From assembly GCF_028583425.1 (NCBI RefSeq), contig NC_072805.1, positions 17,060,001-17,124,000 of the forward strand: a stretch of 64,000 nt of DNA, in the 5' to 3' direction. Source of the DNA: Eublepharis macularius (Eukaryota > Chordata > Lepidosauria > Squamata > Eublepharidae). A program made the position numbers and the translations under genes. This document shows, piece by piece, positions 45,556 through 57,387 of this stretch (positions are counted from its first letter, which is position 1; each line of letters starts with the position of its first letter). A model generated the notes under the pieces. That model did not search any database, had not been told where the DNA came from, and saw nothing but the letters and a program-made list of their open reading frames with translations.

Positions 45556-47207
45556 TAAAGAGGTTTTATTTTTGGGGGCCGGGGAGCCACTCCATCTCCT
45601 CCTCGGTATTAAGGGAGAGGGTGATGTGGGCAGAGAGGGTGGACAGTTGGGTGCTGGGATTGGGATTGGGGGTGGGAAAAGAGAAGAGGAGGGAAGGAAG
45701 GGGTGGTGGAGGGGTGGTTTGGGGTCCGGGAACCCACTCCATCTCCTCCTCGGGATTAAGGGAGAGGGTGATGTGGGCAGAGAGGGTGGACAGTTGGGTG
45801 CTGGGATTGGGATTGGGGGTGGGAAAAGAGAAGAGGAGGGAAGGGGTGGTGGAGGGGTGGTTTGGGGTCCGGGAAGCCACTCCATCTCCTCCTCGGGATT
45901 AAGGGAGAGGGTGGTGTGGGCAGAGAGGGTGGACAGTTGGGTGCTGGGATTGGGATTGGGGGTGGGAAAAGAGAAGAGGAGGGAAGGAAGGGGTGGTGGA
46001 GGGGTGGTTTGGGGTCCGGGAACCCACTCCATCTCCTCCTCGGGATTAAGGGAGAGGGTGGTGTGGGCAGAGAGGGTGGACAGTTGGGTGCTGGGATTGG
46101 GATTGGGGGTGGGAAAAGAGAAGAGGAGGGAAGGAAGGGGTGGTGGAGGGGTGGTTTGGGGTCCGGGAACCCACTCCATCTCCTCCTCGGTATTAAGGGA
46201 GAGGATGATGTGGGCAGAGAGGGTGGACAGTTGGGTGCTGGGATTGGGATTGGGGGTGGGAAAAGAAAAGAGGAGGGAAGGAAGGGGTGGTGGAGGGGTG
46301 GTTTGGGGTCCGGGAAGCCACTCCATCTCCTCCTCGGGATTAAGGGAGAGGGTGGTGTGGGCAGAGAGGGTGGACAGTTGGGTGCTGGGATTGGGATTGG
46401 GGGTGGGAAAAGAGAAGAGGAGGGAAGGAAGGGGTGGTGGAGGGGTGGTTTGGGGTCCGGGAACCCACTCCATCTCCTCCTCGGGATTAAGGGAGAGGGT
46501 GGTGTGGGCAGAGAGGGTGGACAGTTGGGTGCTGGGATTGGGATTGGGGGTGGGAAAAGAGAAGAGGAGGGAAGGAAGGGGTGGTGGAGGGGTGGTTTGG
46601 GGTCCGGGAAGCCACTCCATCTCCTCCTCGGGATTAAGGGGGAGGGTGGTGTGGGCAGAGAGGGTGGACAGTTGGGTGCTGGGATTGGGATTGGGGGTGG
46701 GAAAAGAGAAGAGGAGGGAAGGAAGGGGTGGTGGAGGGGTGGTTTGGGGTCCGGGAAGCCACTCCATCTCCTCCTCGGGATTAAGGGAGAGGGTGGTGTG
46801 GGCAGAGAGGGTGGACAGTTGGGTGCTGGGATTGGGATTGGGGGTGGGAAAAGAGAAGAGGAGGGAAGGAAGGGGTGGTGGAGGGGTGGTTTGGGGTCCG
46901 GGAAGCCACTCCATCTCCTCCTCGGTATTAAGGGAGAGGATGATGTGGGCAGAGAGGGTGGACAGTTGGGTGCTGGGATTGGGATTGGGGGTGGGAAAAG
47001 AAAAGAGGAGGGAAGGAAGGGGTGGTGGAGGGGTGGTTTGGGGTCCGGGAACCCACTCCATCTCCTCCTCGGGATTAAGGGAGAGGGTGGTGTGGGCAGA
47101 GAGGGTGGACAGTTGGGTGCTGGGATTGGGATTGGGGGTGGGAAAAGAGAAGAGGAGGGAAGGAAGGGGTGGTGGAGGGGTGGTTTGGGGTCCGGGAACC
47201 CACTCCA
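45556..47207. repeat. 147-bp G-rich minisatellite, duplicon C (11 units)
   Basis: Units start at 45,608, 45,755, 45,898, 46,045, 46,192, 46,339, 46,486, 46,633, 46,780, 46,927 and 47,074. All steps are 147 bp except the second (143 bp, one AAGG lost). Variant units at 46,192 and 46,927 are five units (735 bp) apart, a higher-order period. Open frames of 656 codons (+) and 827 codons (-) run through the array only because the unit is stop-free and divisible by 3. Confidence 0.96.
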
Positions 47208-48080
47208 TTTCTGAATCATCGGAAATGGAGTGGGGGATGAAGATAGTGGAGGAGGAGGGAAGGGAAGAGGGTGGTGGAGGGGATCGATGGGAGCCCGGAA
47301 GCCACTCCATGGGCTCAATTTGCCGCCATCTTCTTTTCTGTTGGGACATAAAATTGGAAAGGAGAGAACTGAGAATACCGGGAATGGCCAGGGAGCCATT
47401 CCATCTCCTCAACATCATTAAGGGAGAGGCCAATGAGGGTGGAGAGGATGGACGTTGGGGTGCTGGGATTGGGATTGGGGTGGGAAAAGAGAAGAGGAGG
47501 GAAGGAAGGAAGGAAGGAAGGGGTGGTGGAGGGGTAGTTTGAGGACTGGGAAGCCACTCCATTTCCGAATCATCGGAAATGGAGTGGGAGATGGGGATAG
47601 TGGAGGAGGAGGGAAGGGAAGAGGGTGGTGGAGGGGATCGATGGGAGCCCGGAAGCCACTCCATGGGCTCAATTTGCCGCCATCTTCTTTTCTGTTGGGA
47701 CATAAAATTGGAAAGGAGAGAACTGAGAATACCGGGAATGGCCAGGGAGCCATTCCATCTCCTCAACATCATTAAGGGAGAGGCCAATGAGGGTGGAGAG
47801 GATGGACGTTGGGGTGCTGGGATTGGGATTGGGGTGGGAAAAGAGAAGAGGAGGGAAGGAAGGAAGGAAGGAAGGGGTGGTGGAGGGGTAGTTTGAGGAC
47901 TGGGAAGCCACTCCATTTCCGAATCATCGGAAATGGAGTGGGAGATGGGGATAGTGGAAGAGGAGGGAAGGGAAGAGGGTGGTGGAGGGGATCGTTGGAG
48001 GCCCGGAAGCCACTCCATGGGCTCAATTCACCGCCATCTTCTTTTCTGTTGGGACATAAAATTGGAAAGGAGAGAATTGA
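47208..48080. repeat. 354-bp secondary repeat units with YY1-like site, duplicon C
   Basis: Units start at 47,208, 47,562 and 47,916 (partial). Each has a GCCATCTTCTTTT block (near 47,325, 47,680 and 48,030) and a TTCC(T/C)GAATCATCGG-type start. A has one fewer full unit. Confidence 0.9.
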
Positions 48081-48690
48081 GAAGACCCTGGGACACAATG
48101 AGGAAAGATAACCTGCGAGGAGTAAACCTCTACCATCCCTCTGCCTCCCTATCTCTCCTGTCAGCCCTCCAGACATATTTCTGCAAACTTCTTGAGATCT
48201 CCTGCCTACGACTTCAGTTCACGAAGATGATGCCTAGCCTGCTTTATCACAGGTTATGCTGCAATACTTTCTCCAAAATTATCTGCATGGACATACCTGA
48301 AGAGAAGCCCTTAAATGCTTTGAGATTATTTCAGGAAAACTCTTCTTTGGGATAAATATTTGTTGTGTGTATGCTTTCCCTGCATGGAAATTGACCTTGG
48401 GACTCATCCTAGACCAGTGGGGCAGAGGCTTCCCTCAGCCCCTCTGCCTGCCCCTGTCCCAAGAGCGGACATGGAGGGGGCAGGGGAACCCTTGAAGATG
48501 GAGGCTGCTCGTCCGTGGCTGTCTTTCAATGCATGCTAAGAAAAGCTGCGGGAGAGTGAGGCTGGGGTTGCCAGGCCTGGGGGGCTTGATAGTGGGGGAT
48601 GGGGGGGTGAGCACACACAGGGGGGATCACTTGTGTGCATGTGCAGAGCGCACATGCTCTGGAGGACTTCCTTGTCGTGCCAGAAATGAC
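48081..48690. other. Conserved duplicon flank, C copy
   Basis: Nearly identical to A 1,086-1,695. No gene is recognised. Confidence 0.5.
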
Positions 48691-49885
48691 ACATGACAAG
48701 AATAGTGAGAAATCTATACTTAAGCATCTGTAGGTTCCCAGCTCTCTAAATATAAGTCCCTCCACAGTTGTTGTCCATATGCCATGTGTTGAAATACAGA
48801 CAAAGTCATAAGGTAATTGAATTATGGGAGGTGGGCAATGTTGTAATATAAATCTTTTAGCTACAGCAAGGGCATGGATGGTCCATTTTGGTAGACAGAT
48901 TCTAGGATACAGGCAGGTAATTTAAAAGTACATAAACATCTGCCAAGATAAATGGGTATTCTAATACAAAATTCATATGAGCAATAACTTCCTCCTCCAA
49001 ATAACTGGACATAGTCAGAGCATGACTACAGCACCAGCAATTAAATATGAACTTAGTCCTTTACGATAAAGGTGCTGTGTTTTCCAATTTACCCGAAAGA
49101 CAGTTTTTTGCTCAATAAGTTGCACCTTAAGATCCATAGAAGTAACCAATATAGCACTTAAGCCTTATCCTATTGCTTTGGAAAAATTGGGGCTCTAACT
49201 CTTCATTCCATTCTATTTTTATTAACCAGCATCAAATATTTATAAAGAAATATTGTAGGTCTTGTTCGTTGCATAGATTCAATCAGAGTTTCCAAAAGTG
49301 GAGGGGAAGGAATCTGACATACTCAGTGCTGCAGGGCCATACTTGGTTATCAACAAATGTTGTGATTGTTCATATTGCTGTTCAGCAAAAGTTGACAAAT
49401 CGTATCTAGAACTCAGCTGAGAGAATGATAAAAACTTATCATCATAACCTACCAATGGGTCCAAAGTAAAAATCCCTCTACCTGCTCCAGCCTTCCAGAG
49501 AAAAGATTTCCTCCATATTTTAAAAACTGGATTGACCCATAATGTTATTTTAGCATGTGAAAAAGGGTCAAATTGATATTGTCATTTCAGTATGTGTCAC
49601 TGGCTCGGGCTATAATTCTTCCTGTAATGAAACCATTACAAGCATTCCATGCAACAGTACAAGTCCTGGCTATTCCTTGGATGATATTCAGAAACTCTGA
49701 CAATTCAGCCACCATTTGAGTTTTATAAGTTTCTCCATTAAGAAGAGAAACACTAAAAGGTCACGTACTAAGAGGTCTATACCTGTATGAAATCCGAAGG
49801 GCTAGAGAAAGGGGAGCCTGATCAGAAATAACAATTACATCTGTGTCTCAGGCTATAACCTGGGGCATCAAAACGCTTTGACAAG
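48690..49885 (-). mobile_element. L1-like LINE ORF2 remnant, duplicon C
   Basis: Nearly identical to A 1,690-2,890, with the same internal deletion of the reverse-transcriptase core, so the element was already dead before the A/C duplication. Confidence 0.6.
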
Positions 49886-51343
49886 ATAGGAAACAAAAGA
49901 AATGAGGCAAGAAACAAACATCTAATCTCTATCCCTTGGATGCAAAATACACCAAGCATCTATCAGACATGAGCAGCTGAAGGTGGTTTTAAAGCACACG
50001 TTGATCCAGGCACTGGTCTCTGGTTTCATTTGTCAAAGGAACACATGTTGGCTCTCTTGTAGAAACAGGTGTATGCATGTGCATGGCAGGATGGACCTCA
50101 CTCAACCCTAACACTCCAGGTAACTTACAGATCTCCCAGATCTGGGCATCTTTGAGGAGCCTTGAGACACAAAATCCACCTCTACACCACTCCGTCTGTA
50201 GCTCCTCTGGGCCCAACGGTCAACGGAAGCATCTTTTAGAGTTCTCTTCATGGAGGCTGGAACCCTGTCATCATGACCTTGTGTCCATGGAACTTCTCAT
50301 CTGGAGGAAGGGATCTCTGGGACCAGAGGCTTTGAACTGAGTTCTTGGAAATCAAGAGGGGTGACAATTGCATCCCTACGTGAGGAATGCAGTGGAAGTG
50401 GTTTGCTGTCTGCTTCCTGCTTTCTCTTGGACGATGTGGCTAAGCTCACTGAAGTGACATGGAACCATTTTGCTCAGCATGTGCCATTGGAGATATGCCT
50501 GCTCTCTGTCTATGGCCCACTGTGGTCCGGACCAGAGTGCATGTGCTGGTTGACCTGGACATTGGGTGGAATTACGGTCTCTGGCCTGTCCTGCTTTGGG
50601 AGCAGGCGCTTGGATCAGAAAGTGTATCACTTCTTTTCCATTCTTCTTAGAAAGACTCCAAACACAATGCTTCATTGGTGAGGGACTTTTTCTTACAGCA
50701 AACCAGCATTCTGTAAGAAGGTGGACACTACCTAAACCGGCAGCTTTTTAATTTCCTACAATCATATATATAATGAAGTCCGATCTACACATCCAGCATA
50801 TCCAGTCAGAAGGACCAGGCAATAGGTGATGTGAAAGGTTCCCACCTGAAACCCTGGAGAGCTGCAGCCAGTCTGAGTAGACAATACCAACCTTGATGAG
50901 CCAATGGTCTCATTCCGTATAGGGCAGCTTTGTAAGTGAGAAAGCGTAAGCTGGAATATGTTCCGTTAGTCTCAAAGGTGGCATTGAATTCCAGAGTCTC
51001 CCCTTAGCAGGGTCAGGTGGTAGATGAGGAGAAAGATCTTGAGTTGAGATCCTGCCAATCAGAACAGGGGACATAGACTTTGACAGACCAGAGGTCTGAC
51101 TCTCCATAAGGCAGCTGCATGTTCATCTAATCTGACTGCTGGTTCTCATGGCTCTTTCTTCACAGTTCTGGGACAAATGTGTGACAGCAAAAATGTGTGC
51201 GGTCTCTAGCACGTGCTTAGTGCCAGGAACCCTTGTTTACCCTTGGTGTGCTTCTGGTCATGATGGTATATAAATATTATCTTTTTACAAACAAGCTTCT
51301 ATGTCAGTCATTCAGCTTGCTCTGTTTTTTCCCCTTTGTTCAG
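49886..51343. other. Low-copy segment, C copy
   Basis: Counterpart of A 2,891-4,338. The conserved 106-codon ORF is at 50,361-50,681. No domain is recognised. Confidence 0.4.
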
Positions 51344-51757
51344 GATGAACCTGTGCAGAAGTACATGCAAGAAGCTATTACTAAAGACAAAGCAGCTCAG
51401 CACCTGCGACCTTTTTTGGGAACCACCCAGAAAGTAACTCAAGACCTTCACGCTTCCAAGCAGGCCAGAAGGCAGGAAAGTTGCTACCACCTGATAGCCA
51501 GCCACCGTCCCAATTTCACTGATGACAAATGTGTCGCTCTTGCAGATCAGGCGGAATCAAATGAAAGCAAGCCGCTTTTCTCTGAAGAAAATAGGGAGAC
51601 TGCCCAGAAAGCAAGCCACAGTCCTTCGGGCTGTTGTGATGAATTTCAGTTGTTTGATATCCTACAAGAAAAGGATGTGGAGAAATACCCTGTCAGTCAA
51701 AACTGGTATCTGTTGCCAACATATCTTTGTCATCTTAGTCTTCATTGTAACAGCTGA
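51344..51757 (+). CDS. Candidate terminal exon of an unidentified protein, duplicon C
   Basis: Same acceptor, frame and stop as 4,339-4,752. Differences from A are single-base: five amino-acid-changing (Ile to Met, Gln to Arg, Val to Ala, Glu to Ala, Gly to Ser) and about three silent. No indel breaks the frame. The changes cluster here compared with identical flanking stretches, but they do not show clear purifying selection. Confidence 0.4.
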   Translation, partial: DEPVQKYMQEAITKDKAAQHLRPFLGTTQKVTQDLHASKQARRQESCYHLIASHRPNFTDDKCVALADQAESNESKPLFSEENRETAQKASHSPSGCCDEFQLFDILQEKDVEKYPVSQNWYLLPTYLCHLSLHCNS

Positions 51758-52407
51758 TCAGCAGCAGGATATTTGCTCACAGTTCTGATGTGCCTGTTTT
51801 TAATTTTCTCTGAAATGCTTCTTGAAATTAAAAAGTCTTAAGTTTTTATGCTTACTGGGAAATGCAATTTTCTACTCCCCAATTGTCATGATTCTCTAAA
51901 TAATGGAAAGAGATTCATGCTGACACTATTTTTGTGGGGGGGGGGGATCTCACAAAAGAGGAGCAAGAACTGATGAGAATGCAGCTGTAGGTTTTACAGC
52001 TTGGCTTTCCATTACAGCTGCAAGACCAGGATGCCTACATTTCCCATCAAAACTTGAGGGAAGCTGACAAGTGTCCAACCTGCATCAGGCGTCACTTGTA
52101 GCTTGGCTCTGAGAAATGCCAGCTGAAAGGCCCCTTGGGTACTTTCTAGAGACATGAGGGCATGGGGGGAAGAAACTGGAAAGATTCAGTGTGGAAAACA
52201 TTTCTGAGGCGTTTTTACCAGTTCTTCTCACAGGAAGATTTGGAGTGAGAGGAAGTACTGAAATGAAGCATCTAGCAAAGAGTTTCTTCTTAAGGCAAAA
52301 GGGTTTTCACTTTAGCATGAAATCGTTTGAGGGCTTCTTCAGTTTCTCCAGTGGGAAAATTGAGGGAAGTTGAAGAGCACTGAAAAAAGCCTGTGCTGAT
52401 ATATTAT
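51758..52407. other. 3' flank of the exon candidate, C copy
   Basis: Counterpart of A 4,753-5,402, with the half foldback MITE at about 52,000-52,110. At 52,400-52,410 it is the empty site for the 1.47-kb insertion of A. Confidence 0.5.
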
Positions 52408-53163
52408 TGTAATGATTTCACGTAAATGTGTGCATGTATCTTTAAATGCTTGGTGTGAGATAGGTGAAGAGTGGGGGTGAAAGTGAGGGATGAGTGAACG
52501 ACATGATTGGCTGATGCCTAAGAGCTAAGCCACAAGTGACGCTTGACACTAGCTGGACACTTGTCAGCGTCCCTCAAGTTTTGATGGAAAATGTAGGCAG
52601 CTTGGTGGAATGTTGGCCAAGTGACAGTTGAAAAGTCCGTTGGACAGCAGTTGGAGAGCCAAGCTACAAGACCAGGACGCCTACATTTCCCATCAAAACT
52701 TGAGGGAAGCTGACAAGTGTCCAACTAGTGTCAAGTGTCACTTGTGGCTTAGCACTCAGAGTGTGGGCGGAGTGAATGCAGTTTAGACTGAGAGTGAAAA
52801 AAGAGTTTGAGTCAGAAGAAAGCAGGCAAGCTGTGGGCTGCCTGAGCAGTTTAAGCATTTCTGTGAACGATAGAGAAAGAGAGGCTAGCTGTGGGCTGCC
52901 TGAGTAACTTTAAGCGCACCTGTGAGAAATATTGAATCAGAGAAAGAGGCTAACTGTGTGTGAAGCCTTAGAAGAGATCGGTGTGAATGAGTTTAAATGA
53001 AGTAACTTTAAGAACTACTTTTATGAAACCAATACGCTTCTTGAAAAAATAAAAGTTCATTTTGTTTTTGTTATATCCCAGAGTAGCTGTCATTGCTATA
53101 TCCCATTCCTGTCCTCAGGGCCACATAGAACCACGAAGGAGCCTGATGCTTAGGCATGTTACT
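52408..53163 (+). mobile_element. LTR-like element with foldback MITE (52,522-52,757), duplicon C
   Basis: Starts TGTAATGATTTCACG and ends GGCATGTTAC, with AATAAA near 53,047. The foldback MITE sits at the same place as in A. Confidence 0.55.
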
Positions 53164-54261
53164 AAAAGGAAAACTTAAATAAAATATCTTGGAATATAAT
53201 ATTCCTGGTGGCAGCAATCTACCTAGAGGGTGTAAGGGAAAGATTAAAGGAAAAATCTACCCTAGAGAAAGTAACGGTCATAACAATTATTTTCAAGATT
53301 TTCTTAGCCTGTACTTCTAGCCTATATTTTCTTAGCCTGTACTCTTACATATTATTTTCAAGATTATTTTGCTTAAATGTCAATCATTTGGCACTGATTC
53401 ATATCCTATAATGTGTTTAATGATGATGTAGGAAAGGGTTCAGCGTTTATGTTGGAAAATTAAGCTGAATATTCAAACATGTTGGCAGTCCTAGCTGTTG
53501 TATGACTCTGAGAGTATCTGTAGAAATAATATCATTTTTGGTTTGTTTTTGGCCTTCTGGTTTGCTCATCTGAGTTAACAGATTGTGTTGACCTAGAAGT
53601 CTAAAAAACAGTCCTAGATTTTTAAACCATTAGCTCTTATTGTGAATATTCTGCACTTCTGCCACTAGATGCCAGTAAACAGCAACACTATTAAGCTGCA
53701 GTGCAAAACACACCACAACTTCTGTTGGCTCCTTTAGAGAAACAGATTTATTGTTGCCTGTATTTTCACAGACAGGAGCCTACTTCTTCAATAGCCAAAC
53801 TGTTGTCCTAGATTGGCTCTTAAATTTTATAGACTTCATCTCTTGCATGTCTTTTGGTTAAACAGCAAGCGTGACTCAAGATGACCCAGCTGGCTTCAAG
53901 CAGAGGAGTGGAGAATCAAACCCGATTCCCAGATTAAAGTCCCGCTACTCTTAACCACTACACCAAACTGGCTTAGTACACAGAGCCCTTCAGATCTGCC
54001 TAGTGCGCAGAATATTCTGTGTACCCGTTGGATTGTGGTGGTGGTGGTAGGGGGAGGTATCTGCAGAGGGTGTTTTTCTCTCATGTCCTATAGGATTATT
54101 CATATTTAAAATCTTATACCCCACCCCTTATATCTTACCTTCTGTTCAAAGTTCAAAAATCCAAGTTAGAAATCCTGTAAGAGAAGATTAAGGAGACCCA
54201 CATTTTAAAAAAGGGTAAGAACGAAAACTCAGCAGATTAAAGCAAGATACGCAGTGCTGCC
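53164..54261. other. AT-rich segment with a reverse Sauria SINE head (about 53,880-53,980)
   Basis: Counterpart of A 7,640-8,735 with scattered substitutions. The SINE head reads on the minus strand. No gene is recognised. Confidence 0.5.
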
Positions 54262-54311
54262 GGAAGGAAGGAAGGAAGGAAGGAAGGGAAGGAGGGAGGA
54301 AGGAAGGAGGA

Positions 54312-54372
<61 letters not shown>

Positions 54373-54432
54373 AACAAACAAACAAACAAACAAACAAACA
54401 AACAAACAAACAAACAAACAAACAAACAAACC
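54262..54432 (+). repeat. Compound microsatellite (GGAA)n(GAAA)n(AAAC)n, duplicon C
   Basis: Same locus as 8,736-8,908, with a shorter GAAA and longer AAAC and GGAA tracts. Confidence 0.97.
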
Positions 54433-55576
54433 ACTAGTGCCATCAGGGACCGCAGGGAAAAGAGAAGTACATTCACTGGTACCTGAAATTTATCCAGCTC
54501 AGCTGAGAGGGAGAATTCTACAATTCAGGGGCCACAACAGAGGAGGCCCAGCCCTTTGTGCATGCCCATCTAGCTTCAGCAGGAGTGGGCAAAGGATCTG
54601 AGAATGCTCTGGACCCCAAAGTTCCCAGAGGGGAACCTCACTTGCGGCTCATTCTGGCCACATGCCCCGTGGCAAAGGCCAAGTCTGTACTCCAGACAGT
54701 CGGTGCAAAGCGCACCGCTCTGTAGTGCCCTCTCTGCCTTTGGCAGTACACCTTCCGGAGCTCTCACTTGCAACAAGGAGGGAGAGGAACCAAACTACGT
54801 CAGAGCCTCAGACAATAAGGGCATTTGGACCCACCGGTTTCTTTGCTGCAGCTCTCTGGGAACTGTATGCTCGCCTACGGGCTAGAGGTTGGGCAAGGGA
54901 CCATTCCTGCATCACAAAATGGGGTCCAAAATAACTTACCTTGTTGACTGGGGCAAAATTCTTTCAGCTTGGGATGAAGAACTCATAAAGTGGAGAGCAG
55001 AAGCTGCACAGAAAACAATTGGCATTGTAATATTTTGCACATAATTAAGTTTGTGTGCTTAATATCTACTTGTTAGTCCAGGGGTTTTCAAGTTGTTGCT
55101 GTTAGTTGGAATGTATGCCTCTGAGGAAAGCAGGAGAGGGGCAGGATGGGAAAGTGGAGTGTGAGGTCATTGGATGGTAGCTGTAGCCGAAGGGGCAGCG
55201 AGAACCGCAGTTTTAGTCAGAGACCCCAGAGAAAAGAGAATTAGCACCCCCCAGCCCCAGTTCTCAGCCCCCAAGCGTGTAAGAAGTGGGTGAGAAAATG
55301 GCCTCCATGGAGTGACATGTTAGGAATTTCTCCTTACCACAGAGATGAGGAGAGGCAGCCTAGAGTGTCACCTGGAACTTCCTGTTCCCCCGATTAGAAA
55401 AGATCTCGGAAGAAGATCTTCTGTAAAAAGAAAACTGTAATGTAATAAGGAACAGACTCTCCTAATGACTATAGTTAAATTTCTAGTTCAGCATGTGCAT
55501 AAAGAAACTTCAGATCATTGTAACAGTAAGAACTATTTCTTTGCTATGTATCTATATCGTTGAATGATTAATCAAA

Positions 55577-55615
<39 letters not shown>

Positions 55616-56008
55616 AAAGTGTCACCCAGAAGTGGCACCATATTTTCCAAAATCTTCATGCACCTCTCCACAAAACTCCACAATCTTCAGGCACCTCTCC
55701 TTCAAATCTCCTGGCATTTGTTGAGGCAGTTTTGGGAACACGAATTGTGACCCATGGACTGAAGACAGAGGCAGAGGTGTTTTGACAGCCAGCAGCAGGG
55801 CAGCCAAATAACATCAAATAAGATTTCAAGAGAGAGGCTTTGAACTTACACAGGATGCTGAGGTCGCATGGAATTCGGGCTCTCCCCAGGTGTTGTCCGC
55901 AAGGTGCAAGGCATCCAGGGAACGGCCCCTTTTGGATCTCGTAATGCAGCTGCCGGAGAGTAGCAGTACGTTGTAGGTTGACCTCTCCTGCGTTCCTCTG
56001 TTTTGCAG
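54433..56008. other. Upstream/intronic sequence before the FCSK pseudo-exon, C copy
   Basis: Counterpart of A 8,909-10,484, including a longer (TA)n tract at 55,579-55,613. No exon is seen. Confidence 0.5.
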
Positions 56009-57243
56009 GCGGCTGGAGCGATACCCCTCCAATCATGTATGAACATGGCGGGGAAGTGGTGGATCTTGCTATCCTGGTAGATGGACGCAGGCCTATTGGT
56101 GTTCAGGCCAAGCACATTCCTGAGCCGGAGCTGCAGATGGTTAGTGCCAGTGGTGGGCTAGAGGGAGAGGAGGGAGCCCAGCTGGTATGTCGGCACCTGG
56201 AAGACCTGCAAGATTAACTGCCAGCCTCCTGCTCCTGCTTAGAGCCTCCCAGGTCGAGGGCGAGAGTCGAACAGGCCCAGAATGATCTGAACCCGAGCAA
56301 AGCTGCATCGTGTGGCAGAACGAAGGAGCCGCTTGCCATGCACTTGTGTAACCCTTGCCCACTAGAGGGAGGTAAAGAGTTGGGGTCTTCCTTAGGAGGG
56401 GGAAAAGGCGCCATTTTCCCTGAGAGACTGGAGGGCCTGAAACGGCAGGGAGAAACGCTCTTTCCTCAGAAGCCCTCCTTTGTGTGAAATCTCTATGAAT
56501 GTTTCAGGACTCCTGTGAAGAACAGAAGGCACCTCAACGCAGAGCACAGCATTTCAAGGGACGGACCAGGCAGAAGTCAGAAAGACTGAGACCGGGGTCT
56601 GCTTGAGTAAAACAGGCCTGTTTTGTTACATGATTGTTGTTATATATGCTTTATTATTGTATTGTTCCAAATAAGATGTTTTTTTCAAGTTTGTTCATTG
56701 TAATCTTTTATAAATGCAAGTGTCACAAGGTGGGATCACACTGTCATAGACACATGAACTCTCCCAGTTCTTAAATTAGATAAATCTATTTATTTGATAT
56801 TGCCCTTGAACAAAACAGGTTACACTTGCACACCGTTTTTGTGAATTCATATTGCCAAAATGCAAGTGAGATGTGTTAAATGGGCCTCTGAACTTAACAT
56901 CATCGCTTGCTTCAAGCTGCATACAGCGGTGACTATTGGACCCGTTGCTGTGTGATGTGAGACAGTTATTGCAGAAAATGCTTCCCTGAAACCTCATTTT
57001 TCTGCCATTTCACTTTGTGCCAACACCCAACACCAGTTCCTCCCATCTGACGTGGGACCGCTCCGCTGTCACCCACTGAAATACCTCTGCCTCCAGTTTT
57101 TGCCCTTCGTCAGAATCACAGGCCCGGTTCTGAGTTTGAATCCCATTCTCAGCCCCGGCCAGCCATTTCCCAAGCCTTGCTCCTAGGCCAGACTGTGCTG
57201 TTGCTGGTTTAACCTGCCATTCATACCTCCTCTCTCCCTCCAG

Positions 57244-57387
57244 GTGCCTTGCTGAAAGCAATGTTCATTTGCACCCAGGTTATCGCTCTCCGTTCCCAGA
57301 GGACCTTGCGAGAGCAGCTGGAGGAACGCTTTGGAGGCGGGTTTGAGCTCCGCACCTGGTCTCGCCTGCCACAAGGATCAGGCCTGG
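57244..57387 (+). pseudogene. FCSK: FCSK exon 2 copy, duplicon C
   Basis: Full-length 144 bp with intact acceptor and donor (GG|GTATG). It reads [18 protein letters not shown] and ends RLPQGSGLG. The upstream intron resembles the broken exon pair of A, while the downstream intron resembles the intact A run. Confidence 0.9.

Noticed and set aside
45535..48018. 827-codon minus-strand ORF as a real proline-rich repeat protein gene
   Set aside because: The frame is open only because a 147-bp repeat lacks stops; other frames on both strands are also open for hundreds of codons, and there is no splice or start context.
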